DNA of 64,000 nt, from the NCBI RefSeq assembly GCF_000224145.3, contig NC_020177.2, positions 4,309,059 to 4,373,058 on the forward strand. Direction: 5' to 3'. Both the position numbers and the translations under genes were made by a program. The DNA comes from Ciona intestinalis. Lineage: Eukaryota; Chordata; Ascidiacea; Phlebobranchia; Cionidae. The stretch's first letter is position 1, and every line of letters starts with the position of its first letter. Of the stretch, positions 47,067 through 60,052 are shown in pieces. The notes beneath the pieces are model-generated. The model searched no databases and was not told the origin of the DNA. It was given only the letters and a program-made list of their open reading frames with translations.

Positions 47067-47576
47067 ACAAGTTTTCGTCGCGGAAGATAAATGCACCAGT
47101 GGACAGCATATTCGTGGGAAGGTATGTTAGTGTGGTGGGCACATGTAGGCGCTGACAAGAACGCCAGCCTCGGGCGCTGGTGGTGTGGTCGATAAGTTCT
47201 TTAATTCGTCCTACTGTAAGATCTTCCAAGGTAGTATCAGCGTATTGTAGGCTTCGGTCGAAATGGGAAGCGCTAGTTCCGTCTTCGGCGTCGCTATACC
47301 AAGTACTCGCGTCTTGGCATCCATTACGATACGGTTCGCAAGACGTGCGTGTGTGCGTTCGGAGAAATTTGGTGTGTTCCTGCGCCCTTAAGCGATCCTT
47401 CAGCGGATTTCATGGGATGTGTAAAAGGGGGTTGCGCGCGTCGAAAAGTGCGTTAGGAGAGAAACAACGCTCAGATTTTTGAGAACGAGGCTCCATGTCC
47501 CCTTGTCGGTTAACACTGGTTGATGGGTATTGTAGTTTGACGTAGCACCAGAGCGTTGTTGCTCTTTGCTACTTTC
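47067..47576. other. ZC3H12 3' flank
   Basis: Most of this should be the minus-strand 3' UTR of the ZC3H12 gene. No canonical AATAAA was noticed, and open frames on the plus strand here look like chance products of higher GC. Confidence 0.4.
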
Positions 47577-50500
47577 CTAGCTGCTTTCCGCCAAGCACAT
47601 CTTAATTAGGGATTTCGGATCACACACGCTTGGGTTGCAGTTCATGATTTTTTCCACTGTAACTCGAGGGAAAAGTCCGCAGAGGTTTTTAAACAAGTCG
47701 TGTCTGTGGTTCTGTGGGCTGTCAAGTGGGTAGCTGGCGTGTTGACGGTGGCCAACGTCTGGGGGGTGGGGGTGGGGAGAGGAGTAGGCCCTTCTTGATG
47801 TTCGAGGGGGGTAGGTTTTGGGGTCGGTGTCGGTATGAGAGGAATTAGCAGGACGCGGAATATGTGGAATCATACCGTTCTCTGTGGATGGTATGAAGGG
47901 GTACGAGCGGGAGAAGGAAGAACCATCGGAGCCATGGTTTGAACCCACGTACACAGGCTGTGGCATTATGTTTTGGGGCATCCGTACATTATGGTAGGGG
48001 GGGTACATTACCCTCTGGTGGGGTGGGTAGTGCATGTCATGGTAGGAAACAGGGTGGTATTGAATAAAAGGATGACCGATTTGTTGGTACTGGTTAGGGA
48101 TGTTGTATAATACTTGGTGGCCTCCACTGCTGTCAAAGCCTTGGAAAGCAGCAGGGCTACTGTTCTGTACAATGGTCTGTTGTAGCCTGGTATTCCTGGC
48201 GTCGAGTGCACCACAGGAGCCTGGGTGTTGTACATACATGGGTGATTGATTAGGGGGTGGTTGGGACACAACAGGAGAATAGTTCGGTGTGCTTGGCATG
48301 CTTGGTAGGTGGCTTGGTGAAGTGTTGGATATTGAAACCACTTTTTGAAGCTGTTCGGTAACCGAGTCAATTGTGGCTGGATATACAACACAACTCGAAG
48401 ACTTCGAAATAGCTTCCGGTATTTCACCAATGTTCGGTTGTGAGTAACTGTGTCTGGTTTGCTCAGAGTGGTTTACTTCGTATTCACCAATCTCTTTTTC
48501 ATTGACCTTTATTAAAAACATGAGATTCAGTATAAGTTTGAAATTGTCATATTATCCAAATTACCTGTCGGTCTTCTGGGTTTGATTTTGGTCGGTCACT
48601 ATTCATTATTTCTTCTGCTAATGAATGCGCGACGTTTGATGCCTTTAACCGTCGTTCTGTTTTTTCTTTTAACCGGTCCGTAACTGACTTGTGCGAGTAG
48701 GCACACTCTGGGTGGAAGTATTTGCACTTCTTGCCGTACGTGCATTTCTTTCCTGTATAATTGGTATTGTGTTTAACGTTTTGAAATTAAAAAAAATTGG
48801 GGGCAAAAAAAGACAAAGTTTTGAGCAAAAAAATTTAAAAAATTTGTACAAAAAAATAAGACAAAGTTTTAGACAAAAAAAAAATCCGAGCAAAAAAATT
48901 TTAAAAACCAACCGTAAGGGCATTGTGGTTTGCTCTGTTCTTCCGAAGCTGGCCTTTTGCGAAGGAAGTTATCAATGCTTGGGCCATTTCTCCCAAGTGG
49001 GTCATCGGGCGGCATGAAGCTGTTAAATTGACGACACTTAGTTCAATATGAGTCTCACAAATTAGATTTCTTAATGAAATTCATATTCTAAAATTAAACT
49101 GACTTCACCAGGCACCAGTTACAACTAAATTAAACTCATGACATTCAAGACACCTCTGGGTAATTACGACATACCATATACTTACACCTAAACTTCCTAA
49201 CTAAGTAAACTCATATAAGAATATTAAGCATAATTAAGCTTCCTTTACAAGCCATTAGAGCAATCATGATTCGAAATTGTGATATTACATAGTTAAACTA
49301 AAGTAACATCATTACGTCAGTTCACTCACCGGTCGTTAACAAAGGAATACATGAGTAAGCGCTTTTCAATCAATTCTTTCCATTCAGGTTTTTCGTTCTG
49401 CAAGTCCCGAAAGTTATCGTTGCTTACTATAATCCCATCTGTTTCTTGGGCCAGCTTTAGTATAAATCGGTCGTCATAACAAGTCACTCGTTTTCCATTA
49501 ATAGATCTTGAAGGGGTGTAAACCAAAATGCGCTCTTGTTCTAATTTCTCTAAGATTTCTCGATCTGAAATTGTAAAACATTTGAAAATTTACAAAACTG
49601 AAAGGTTCTTCTTAATAAAAATAAGAGTATGAAATGAGCCTTTGTGAAAGCATAGCATTGCCAAAGGGAATGTACCAAAATCAATACTACAGTTTTTCAT
49701 AATCGAGATTACAGAGTTTGTTTGAACAGTTTGGTCAACAACAGAACAATACAGAGCTTGGGTATTTTTCGTGAAACTGACCTCGTATAGGAGCGTCTGG
49801 GCGTGACGACTCTTTTCTGTAGGTTGGTACAAATACAGTTATGTCCCGGTGATTCCTCATACGGAAATGGTCCACTGCAATGGCGATACCTTTGCACGAA
49901 AAGTATTGCTTGTTTCCATGGCTGGAATGACAAATGGCAGGGGAATAAGTACAAGCGCAACGTACAATACCATTATTGTTCACTCTCTATCAATCCATAG
50001 GAAGCGAAAGTTGACATGATAGCGAGAATTATTATAAATGGCTCACCTCATGGCAACATTACTTCCGTCAATTACAATCGGTCGTAGGTTCTGACTATCA
50101 TCCTCTGCTTCCTTCGTCGTTTTTGAATCATGTTCGAGAGTTGATGGGCCACGGCATTGTAACATTGACTGGGAAGTGGATATACCATGGCTTACTAAAT
50201 CACCGGGCTGGATATTTAAATTCTGGATAGAAAAGACATCAGTTATTTTTCTGATATATATATGTATGTATGTATAAATAAAAAAGTTTACAAATGGGTT
50301 ATTCTGAATTTAGTTTCAGGAGCAATTTTAAGTGTAAAAAACATTTAAGTTTGTTTTTAAATTTAATATTTTGTTCAAAAGGTTAAAATTACAAAAATAT
50401 TTGTTCAAATATTGTTATTTTTTGGTTTAAGCAATGACCGTAGGTAAGAGGTACATAGGTAACAATTTATAATCTCTTCTTATTATGAACTTTAACATTT

Positions 50501-51552
50501 AATTAAAAGCATAACAGCTGATTTATATGGAAAACTATTAATAACAACACAAGACAAATATATATGAATGACCTTCCTTAATAAAACAGGCTACACCCTG
50601 GTCCCTTGTTTATGGTAATAAAAATACCTGCGTGTCTTTGTCTATTGAATGGAATTTTGTTTCCACATTTATGGGCGTTGGTAGTGAGGCGTGGCCGTGT
50701 GCTATGTGGCCACCAGTTGTGGAGAAATTAAAAAGTTCGGCAAGAATGTCATTTTTAGTAGCTTTGTAGGATAACTTCGAAAGTGCAGATCGTATCTGGA
50801 GTAAAATAGAGATATTAAGTGGAAAATTACAGTAAAGGTACTGTTCTACACCGTGTGTATATATAGTAATATGGTAGAACACGCTAAGCTGTGTTATTGT
50901 TTACCTGGTTGATGGTGTAACCAAATTTCAAACAAAATTCAATCTTAATCGCGAGGTCCTGCGCCGCAGCGTCTACTTTTTCTTTTGACCTTGATAGATT
51001 GTTACTTTGTGATGTCATAGCTGTGGTTGGGATAATGCCTTTAGTAAACGATAATCGACCACCAGAGCCGGAATTTACAATTGAGTTTTCAGTCACGCAC
51101 ATAGAAGAGCAAGTGGGGCATGTTTTACGATTATTATCTTGCTGTATGTTCTCTGCAATATGGCCCGAGTGATTGTCATTAGGCGAGGCTTTTAAACCAT
51201 GCCTGCTGATGTGGTTGCCATTAGTATCCACCAAATTATTACTGGCTAGACAGGGGAAGCCATTGCTTGTGTAAACACCACCAATGTGTGGGTTGGTGTT
51301 ATGTCCGTTTAGCTGGGAGATGCAGCTTACTGGCTGGTGGTTGTATCTGCCCATTTGTTTGGCGTTAAGTGAATCCACTTCTTTTGGCATGTCGTTAAAG
51401 TTACTTGATTCCTCAATATTACTGCAGCTATAGTATCCACTGTCTGGATTGTGCTTTCGCTTATCCAGCAGATTAGGAGAGACAGAATTGTCAACAGATG
51501 CCGGGTTTTGCATAGAACTGGAGTCTTTTGAAATTGGTCGATTTATATCCAT
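47577..51552 (-). CDS. ZC3H12-family (Regnase/MCPIP) endoribonuclease (8 coding exons)
   Basis: Exons: 50905-51552, 50628-50795, 50047-50222, 49782-49921, 49330-49564, 48913-49019, 48565-48752 and 47577-48506, giving 863 residues in frame. The family cleaves stem-loops in inflammatory and other mRNAs in the cytoplasm. Order: low-complexity N terminus; UBA-like helices around residues 205-245 ([34 protein letters not shown]); PIN/NYN nuclease from about 320 ([12 protein letters not shown] with a catalytic Asp, [36 protein letters not shown]); a CCCH finger C-x5-C-x5-C-x3-H ([17 protein letters not shown]) near 489-505; a long Pro/Ser/Tyr-rich region; and the conserved C-terminal domain ([18 protein letters not shown]). 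Vertebrates have four paralogues (A-D); which it equals is undecided. An acceptor (TATATTTCAG) ends 18 bases before the ATG, so a further 5' exon or trans-splicing is likely. Confidence 0.95.
48760..48905. repeat. A-rich low-complexity tract in a ZC3H12 intron
   Basis: A repeated GACAAAGTTTT and GAGCAAAAAAATTT pattern (three approximate units) between exons 6 and 7. It may be a decayed tandem repeat. Confidence 0.55.
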
Positions 51553-51570
51553 TTCCTTAAAGTCCAAACA

Positions 51571-53938
51571 CTGAAATATAGCATCCCTTTTGGTAGCAAA
51601 AAAAAGATATACCTATTTATAGCCCATCATTGAATATAGCTGCATAAAATAAGTATTTATTAGCTTTTTAGAATGAATTTTCATTGATTTGTTACGTTAG
51701 ACAGCGTCGCTAATGTTTATGCTGTGCCAATACTACGTAACTACAATGCAAATGAGATTCCACGTTACACATTATTACATGTCAGTCTCAGGATACCGCC
51801 TTCAAATCCAGATAGATTGCCATACTGCAATAGTTCAAAAGAATGATGCTTACCCATAGAAAATATTACAGGGCTGTCACTTTGATATCAGTTGTCAATA
51901 GTTAGATCTGTCTATTGTTATAATTTGAACAATAACACAATAATGGCTAGATTTAAGCTATGGTTCTGTAAACTGGTAAAATAACAGAGCATGTACACCG
52001 GTTTAACAGTTTAACTACCGATGGAAGCTTACAAATCTGGGTATTTTTTAGCCGTAATACTTTGTATGCTTTTAATCATGAATCATAAGCCTATGGGAAA
52101 TACTAGACTGTTAAGTCTCTGTTCTCACTAGATTAAAGGTTGACTCATCCAGTCATGCGGCAGTTTCGCAAAAGCATGTGTAAATTTAGCGCTGTCAGAA
52201 CGCTAATTTGATGTTAGATATATGCAAATGTGAATTTAATATAAAACCCTGACACAGGATGTAATAAATACCCACGCCAATAATTCTCAGCGTGATTTTA
52301 AATTGAGATTACACCACAACAGGCATAATATTTTACAGTTTTTACTTAATACACTAAAAACACAGTTAAAATTAAACTAATCGAACACAAAATAATTTAT
52401 TTCCTAACATATTATTTATACTCAAACTAATTTAATAAATTCATTATGTACACTGGCACTGGTACCTTGAAACTGAACTGTTACATCATATGTTTGTTTT
52501 AGATACAGGTTAAAATAACTGGCAACACCGACTAGATGACTAGAACTACGGCGACATTACTGAATGAAAATGTTCACAAACAACAAAGTTAAATGTACAG
52601 TCATCGAAATGTCGTCATTAAACAGACGAATGAGTCATCAGATTTCAAAACCAGTATTTAGCGACCGAATATGCCTGTTATTTCGCCACTATTGCGAAAA
52701 CCTAACGATCCAAATAAATATAAAACAGAGCACAAATTGCTGGGTTCTCTTTTTCAGGCTTGGCGCAAGGTCGTTCCGTTTTCTCGTGACTACTTTCTTT
52801 GTGAGGTAACGGCGAACTGCCTCATTTGCATATTAGTAACGTTCTGTTGTTCCCTGTTCTTTCGTTCCTTATGTAACAAGTCTATTCGATTCGGTTAAAA
52901 ACACATGTAAACACGGTAATATAAAATTTATTTTGTTTAGGCAAACATTAAATACAATAAAACAACTAAAACCAATCGCCTTGCGTTGCTAAAGGTTCTG
53001 TCTAAAACAAAACTCGCTAAAAATTAAAGATATTTAAACGCGCTCAAATATTATAAACCCTTGTGTGTACACACCGAGCTATCTAGCGCAATAATAACTG
53101 CCGTTAAATCAGCTAAAGGCCAATGCACACTGCGTGACTGCCAAAGCACTGAATGAACTGAATGAACCAGCTCATAGCTATGCCTTCTTCAACTGAAATA
53201 AGTAAAACGTTTTGCCGTTCGGCGCATAAAAGAAAGAAGGAGAGAGCAGAACGTGAATCAGAACTGCCTAATTCGCTTGTGGCTATCTCAACGTGTATCG
53301 GAGCGGACAAAATCGTCATTCCGTGCTGCTCGTCAGACACCAAACCCTCCTATTTGAAAGGCGAACATCGGATAAAATAAACAATCGGGTAAGACTCGAC
53401 CTTGAAAGCCACGGCTACGAGAAAATCGTGTTTTTAGTAGGACATTACACTTGTAATTATCAATTCGTAATACGTCGAGGAACAAGCACTATAATTAACT
53501 ATCTTTTCAGCCACTACGACGACATGTATGTTACGATGTGATTACAAAAAACTAAATGCAGTACTTTTTGTCGCCTAAGCAACAGATCAGGATCTCTTTT
53601 CGTGTTTCCGCTCTCTATAACAACAGTCACGCCGCAGTTTTTAGCGTTTCTTGAAAGCCTGAATGGAAATTTCCGCAGCATCGTGATTTGTCATTAGTTC
53701 ATAGTGTTTCTAATTAAATTTCTGGCATTCTAAATTAAAACTAAAACATGATCGTAGGTTGTGATATGTGTACGTTACTTGGGCAGTTGGCCCATCTCGA
53801 CAGAAAAAGTACTTAACTGGCCTCTTATGCTAAAGCCTCACTAAATATAACCTCAACATACATTTTCATTTATTAGGAATGTGTTGAAATAATCTCGAAA
53901 TAGCCTTTTTTTGCAAATTGGTAGGCGTACGTAACTAA
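51571..53938. other. Upstream region of ZC3H12
   Basis: Probably 5' flank or first intron of the minus-strand ZC3H12 gene. No coding exon is supported. A short open frame at 53162 with a nearby donor-like CGG-GTAAGA (about 53390) was considered and not accepted. Confidence 0.4.
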
Positions 53939-54052
53939 CTATATAGTACTGTGGGGCAAGATGGAATGCTGTTAGCATAATATCTTATATTCAGATTACA
54001 GGGCGCAACCGAACAGAATGAAAACATTTTCCATCTTCACCCTACTATATAT
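53939..54052. mobile_element. Internally deleted MITE copy (about 110 bp)
   Basis: Both ends are present (AGTACTGTGGGGCAAGATGG and CATCTTCACCCTACTATATA), but most of the interior is missing. Confidence 0.75.
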
Positions 54053-57000
54053 GATAGGCAATGAAATGTATCGAATGACCTGTAGCCTGTAGTAATAAAT
54101 AGCCCAAAGCCTGAAAAGTAACGTATAACCTTCAACCTACCTATGTTATAATTTTAGACAAAAAAAACAATGTTGCGATAAAGTAAATAAGTCTTCAGCT
54201 GCGCTATATATTCGGTTGCGAAATCTGAACCAGGTGTTCACCTATAACGACAGAGAGCAGTCTTGTATGTCGTGTGTTTTCACTGGTACCATGTACGACG
54301 CGAACAGCTTACACACTCGAACAAATTTTTTTAGCGAAATGATTCACTGTCACTGCCATTTCTCAGAAATGTTGGGTGACCCGCTGCGATGACGTCACGA
54401 GGTACACTAAACCCGCTTCACATTAAACAATCGCCTCACGCTTTTAACAATTAAACAGCGCTAGATCGGTGGATAAGCCGAGCGGTATTTAGATAAAAAA
54501 CGCCCGTTTTTCCCTTGGCACGGCCATCTTGGCCCGAGGCATGTTTTCGATTGGAGATAGCGAGAAACATAAGCAACTTGGTAAAGTGTAGGCAGCACCA
54601 TAATAATCCGCGGAATTTTCCGCTTTTTCCATTGAATTCCACAAAACAAGACCTCCATACCGCTAACCAACTGACACCAGCATATTTCAGGAACTTACCC
54701 GCAACATTATATAATATTACTTGGCAGACGAACACAGTAACCTTACAGTTTGAAAAGCAAACAACCAACAATATTTCGATATTCTACAACAATAACCCAT
54801 ATAATTTACAGGTGTTTACCAAATTTTCTCGCGCACGGTCGATTTTAAAGCCTATGCACCTTTACAGACATGAGCTTTTAGTCTGAGAATACTTTGTCTA
54901 CTGGCTTTCTTAATTATACAGCACACTCGCGGTGTATATGCTAACATCTCATTACACAGCCTCCATTTTAATTGGCTGTCGAATTAAAGCCTACGATTCT
55001 ACAGTATAATAACTCCGGCACACGCGAGTTTAAGGCGTTTTCGCCATAAAGCCTCTACTGTGACGTAATAATACGAGATGGAGTGACGTCACGGCGTGTG
55101 GTATCTTCACTATGCGGCAATAAACGGTGCCGCAGTGACGAAAACAGAGCAAGAAGTATTTCAACAACCAATAGTTTTATAAGAGAACTAAGCTGCTTGT
55201 GACGTAACACTCGTTGCATTAAAACGCCGTCGGCAACGAAAGTGCTGGCGCAAAACGACGCATCGAAAGAGAAACAGTTCGACTGCCAGTTCTTACGCCT
55301 GTCGGTATGAAATCACAATATAAATCATTCTATTGATTTTAGGTCGTTTGAAAAAGAAAAAAAACGCTGTTTTAAGTTCGTGAGAACTCCTTTTTATTAT
55401 TTCTGTCAACAAGACAGGAAAATCGTGCGAACAAAGCAAAGTTCGCGTCAAAAACGTTTATATCTAATTTAAAACTTGGTGAAAGAAATATTTCTACTTA
55501 ATTTCGTGTCATTTCAGCAGCCCGGGGCTCAGAGCGCTCAGCGCCATCTGGCGGGCGTGATTACGTAACAAATTCCACTAGAAAGTCGTGACTGCTGGTT
55601 GGTGAGAAAAGACGGATCGAGACGCTCTACCGTGTTCGAGAACCCAAACGTGACGCGATTTTAATCCAGCGGAGAGTTAAGTCGAGTCCACGATCGAAGG
55701 CTACCGCGTCGTGTGATTATGACGTCATAGAAGACCGTTATTTCGACTTGACGGAGACGATTGCGGATTTGTCATCCGTCGTCCTATTCGTCGTTAGTGA
55801 GATAAAATCGCAACGGCGACGAAATCGTGTATTTCAACGAGAAATATCTGATTGTTTGTTCCAATTAGAGCTGCAGCCTACGAGTGAATACATAGGTCCA
55901 AACGGGTTAAGAAAACAAAAAATAAACCTACAATTTTCGTCTAAGTAAATACGATTTCTCCCGTTTGAATTTAGGTTTAATTAGTTGCAGATTTTGACTT
56001 TAATTACTTTAAAAAACTATTGTCATGCGGAAATCTTTACGCACATTTTTCTTCTAATTATGTAGTACTTTGTTTTGAATTAAATAGCTGCAAAAACTCT
56101 ACATAAAAAAAGTAAACTTATTAATAGTTACTTGTAGCAATTATGCGGTTTTATTATGACGTCATAATTGAAACAAGTGATGTTGCGCGTGTCTTACACG
56201 CCGGAAGTAAACGCCTGTAATTATGACGTCACAATGGTCGCGAGGGGTTGTATATTCTTAGAATCAGCGACGGAATGTTGATTTCGGAAATCAAAACAGA
56301 AAATATATTTACGCTGGAAAATGTTACTATTTTGACCATATTAGGCTATATGGCACCATCGAGTTCACACAAACATTAGCATATACTTAACCTGGCCGAA
56401 TTCTCAGACCATTAATTGTTTTAGCTTAAACTGATGTATGATTTTTCCAAAAAAATAAACCCTACCGTTTTTAAAAGGGTTTGTTCATGGTGCGAATAAA
56501 CGTAAACACATGCGGTGTATGGTGCGGTTGACGATTCAGTTTCAACTGTTCGAGTACGCAGTTGGCATTTCACGTTTTGGACAGGAACCCAGAGTGTCGA
56601 AAAGACGGCTATTTTTAAAAACCCGATTGAGAAAAATGCGTTTCTGCAAAATGCACCACAAATACACTGTTTGTTTAAAACGACCTAAAATATTAAAACC
56701 CGTAAGAAAATTGCCTTGGCTGGCATGATTTTATATATGGGGTTACGTATGATTACTCATACATAGTGTTTTATAATTAAGCGCAGACGTGATTTTAAAT
56801 GTTTTGTTTCAACGAGGTAGCATGTTCAAGGCCTAGCCAAGCCTGTAAAACACTAGAGAAAACATTGCAAATGCAAATCGAATCGTACTTACTTTTAAAA
56901 CTTCTGCGCTATAAGACAGTTAGAATACTGAGTAAATATTTAAATAAAAATGGACGCCCTGCCCACGCTTATATTAATTCGACGGAGTTATATTTATAGA

Positions 57001-57404
57001 ACGCTAATAAAAGAAAAAAATCTGCTTTTGTTTAACGCTATTCAAAGACACAAAAAAAGGAAATGTGACACGTTCTTCGTTTCTAAACAAACATGGGACA
57101 AACTTAGATAATGAAAGCACGTTGGATGTATTGAATTCACATAGCAACATATTACGATATTCCTTTTCTATACCACGCGTAGTGAATTCCTGATGTATGA
57201 ATAGCATTTGAATTTAAATATATCAATGGAGCCTTTTCTCACTCGTCCGGGAGGTTTTCTTATTCAGCTTTATAAAAGGCGCATACCGACGATATTGGTT
57301 TACGCCTTCTACGCGCGCATTGCACGTAGTCTAAAGTCATATAAATATAGCATTTGAATTTGGATTTAAGTATTTAAATATTTAAGCTGTTTTGTTATAT
57401 GTAT
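54053..57404. other. CpG-rich region without a recognised gene
   Basis: Contains TGACGTCA octamers near 54393, 55083, 55720, 56157 and 56224. A strong minus-strand donor (GCGG-GTAAGT) near 54697 could end a non-coding first exon of ZC3H12, which would place that promoter around 55-56 kb. This is an inference only. Open frames here match nothing I recognise. Confidence 0.35.
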
Positions 57405-57515
57405 AATATTGTGGGGTAAGATGGGACACCTTTAGCACATAACATTCACATATCCTGATCGTGTTTTAAACATTTAACAACGGTCTATGGAAGTCGTGAG
57501 GATACGGTTTCATAT
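57405..57515. mobile_element. Left half of a MITE
   Basis: Starts TATTGTGGGGTAAGATGGGA and runs through ATCCTGATCGTGTTTTAAAC to GTGAGGATACGGTTTCAT; the right half is absent. Confidence 0.75.
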
Positions 57516-59328
57516 TTCTTCTACATATAAATATTGAATTTTAATTTAAATATAAAATATTTCATCTGTTTTGTTATATATATGTTAATTGTATAGCGAA
57601 CGTAATTCAAAGCCAATAAGATTTCGTTGGTCTAAACATGAAGGTTATGGGTTCAAAATTTAGGCAAGGCGATCAATAAAACCAATACCTCGCATACTAA
57701 AAACACTGAACTTAAAAAAAATAACCGCGTTTAAACTGTTCCACATTCAACCATTTCGACTCTTGATATTTTTTATGATTGGCCGTTTTGATAAATCGGT
57801 TATAGAGAGTATAAAACCGCTGCTATTTTAATACAACGCTTGCAGTTACATTTTATGCTGTATACACACGTAACCTAAGCACTGCTATACGATCGAAAAT
57901 GTAAATTATATTCAAACACGCCCTGAAAACCTGATGTGAAATACAAATTTGAGAATGCTTTTAATAAAGGTGGGGTTTATTAAGTCCAACTTATATGGTA
58001 ATTCATGTTTGCCCTCGTGCTCATGATTGAGTATTTACAGTCATTTGATATTCACTTGACTTTGTCATCTAAAACTTATGATAAGTGGACTTGTACCCGA
58101 AGAAATAATGTGTATGAAGCAGCCACGAAAACACACAGAGGCCTTATTAGCATTAGGCAAACGTATTGATCAAATAAGCTTTTATGTCAAAAGAGTATGT
58201 GCCCTATGTCGAACAAGCGTATTTATGTCGATAACGAGTATGTAACACTGTTATATACGTTCATTCATTCATTTATTCATTCATTTATTCATTCATTCAT
58301 TCATTCATTCATTCATTCATTTATTTATTTATTCATTCATTCATTCATTCATTCCTTCCTTCCTTCCTTTTAATTCCTTCATTCATTCATTACATTACAT
58401 TCGTTCCTTCATTCCTTCGTTCCTTCATTCCTTCGTTCCTTCATTCCTTCATTCCTTCGTTCCTTCATTCATTCATTCATTCATCAAAATTTGTATTGAT
58501 TAGCAATAGCTGTTTAAAAAGTTAAGTGCACATGAGTAAAATAAAAAATGCCGTGATATTGAAAGCTACAATAAGCTACGGAAATGCGTTCTATGAGATG
58601 ACGTAATTTGCCATATAAGAGAAAACAAGTATAATGTATTGCATACCTGCGACCTCTAAATGCTATTTTGACATTCAAGTTATAAAAAGTCGGTACGCCG
58701 CAAAGCAAATTGTTCTACGTAATTTAAAAGTTTGCTTAAAGTTGTTTGCTCAATGATTATATTGGCGATGTTATCATGGGGAACTCCCTAACCTGCGACC
58801 TTCTGCCAAGCGCTAACCAGGGAGCGATGTCTGTCGCATTTTTTGATAATTAAAAAATGTAGAAATCTTTGTATTTGATCTTATCATGAGATAAAGTAGC
58901 ACGCCATCTAAAAATAAACTTTAATTGAAATTCCTAGCACGTTGGTTGCAACGCGTGCATTCGTTTCTCATTATTCAGATCTGAATCTTTTCTTCCATTT
59001 TGAAGACACAATTAAAATATGGCGAACAAATCCGGAAGGACAAACCACCGGCGTAAAAATAATGTTTTTTTTAAATTAAATTCAGAGCAAATATTTCCAT
59101 AGATTTTTTAAAATTTAATTTGGTAGTTTTATCTTTGTTATTTGAGTATTCTTGTTTTGTAATTTTTTTCTTCAGTTTTTATTTAATTTTCGTTTTTTAA
59201 ACAATTATAATATTCCCATACAGACATCATCAGACCGGCACATGCAGGATGCAGCGATCTAGCTTTTAAACTACATTATAGAATAAGTGAAAATACTGCA
59301 AACTATATACAAGTAAAGAAAAATAAAT
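57516..59328. other. Intergenic AT-rich region
   Basis: Apart from the ATTC microsatellite at 58258-58486, nothing recognisable was seen. Confidence 0.4.
58258..58486. repeat. ATTC tetranucleotide microsatellite
   Basis: Over 220 bases of ATTC units with interspersed ATTT, TTCC and TTCG variants. Variant units cluster in the right half, suggesting slippage followed by divergence. Confidence 0.95.
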
Positions 59329-59528
59329 AATATAGTAGAGTGGGGGAAGATGGGACACTTTTATAGCATTAAATGTCCAAATAACCTGATCGTGTTTTAA
59401 AAATTTAACAACGGTAAATGGGAGTTGTAAGGATACGGTTTACAATTCTTTGAATGTTTTTTGTTTACTATCAAATGGGACAAGAAAAAAGAATAAAAAG
59501 GTGACCCATCTTCCCCCACCCTACTCTA
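59329..59528. mobile_element. Short MITE copy, well preserved
   Basis: Starts AATATAGTAGAGTGGGGGAA and ends CCATCTTCCCCCACCCTACT. Confidence 0.85.
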
Positions 59529-59574
59529 CATTAATAAGTGGCGAATTTAGGAAGGATGAATGTAAATTATTTCT

Positions 59575-59740
59575 TCTCGCGTGGCGCAGTCGTTATGACA
59601 CAGACGTTTTGTTTTTTATTTTCCTTGTGCCCGTTACAAGTTACCATAAAAATGACTTTGTGACCGATTGGCCTTGTATAATATACGACGAAGCGATCTG
59701 ACGTATCCAGTTGGGCGGCGCGTGACAGATATGCGGTACA
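59575..59740 (-). mobile_element. Decayed SINE copy
   Basis: Retains GTGGCGCAGTCGTTATGACA, GTTACAAGTTACCATAAAAA and ACTTTGTGACCGATTGGC, and ends GACGTATCCAGTTGGGCGGC. Confidence 0.4.
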
Positions 59741-59879
59741 AATGTCAACGAAAGCATTTATATTACAAAAATGATAATAATATTATAAATATAACTATTA
59801 ACATCTTGAAATTAACATTAATTAGGACTTTTATGGTTACAGAATACACATATTGAGAAATAGAGCATTAAAATATATC

Positions 59880-60052
59880 ATAGGTTGGCATAATGTTTCC
59901 ATTCTCTTGTATCGCTCCATTTGATAGTAAACAAAAAATATTTAGGGAAATATAATGATATCCTCACGACTCTGATGAAAGAGCGTTGTTAATTGTGAAA
60001 ACAAAGCGATTATGAGAATGATATGTTAAATGCTTACGATATCCATCTTCCC
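59880..60052. mobile_element. Strongly decayed MITE copy
   Basis: The terminal repeats are nearly lost. The internal CGCTCCATTTGATAGTAAAC and TATCCTCACGACTCTGATG identify it. Confidence 0.5.

Noticed and set aside
53162..53380. Open frame with a basic KRKKERAERE stretch, followed by a GTAAGA donor
   Set aside because: The stop precedes the donor, no domain is recognisable, and nothing upstream looks like a promoter; the basic run alone is not evidence of a DNA-binding protein.
55748..55948. CpG-rich open frame of 66 codons
   Set aside because: There is no ATG at its start and no recognised residues; GC-rich DNA gives such frames by chance.
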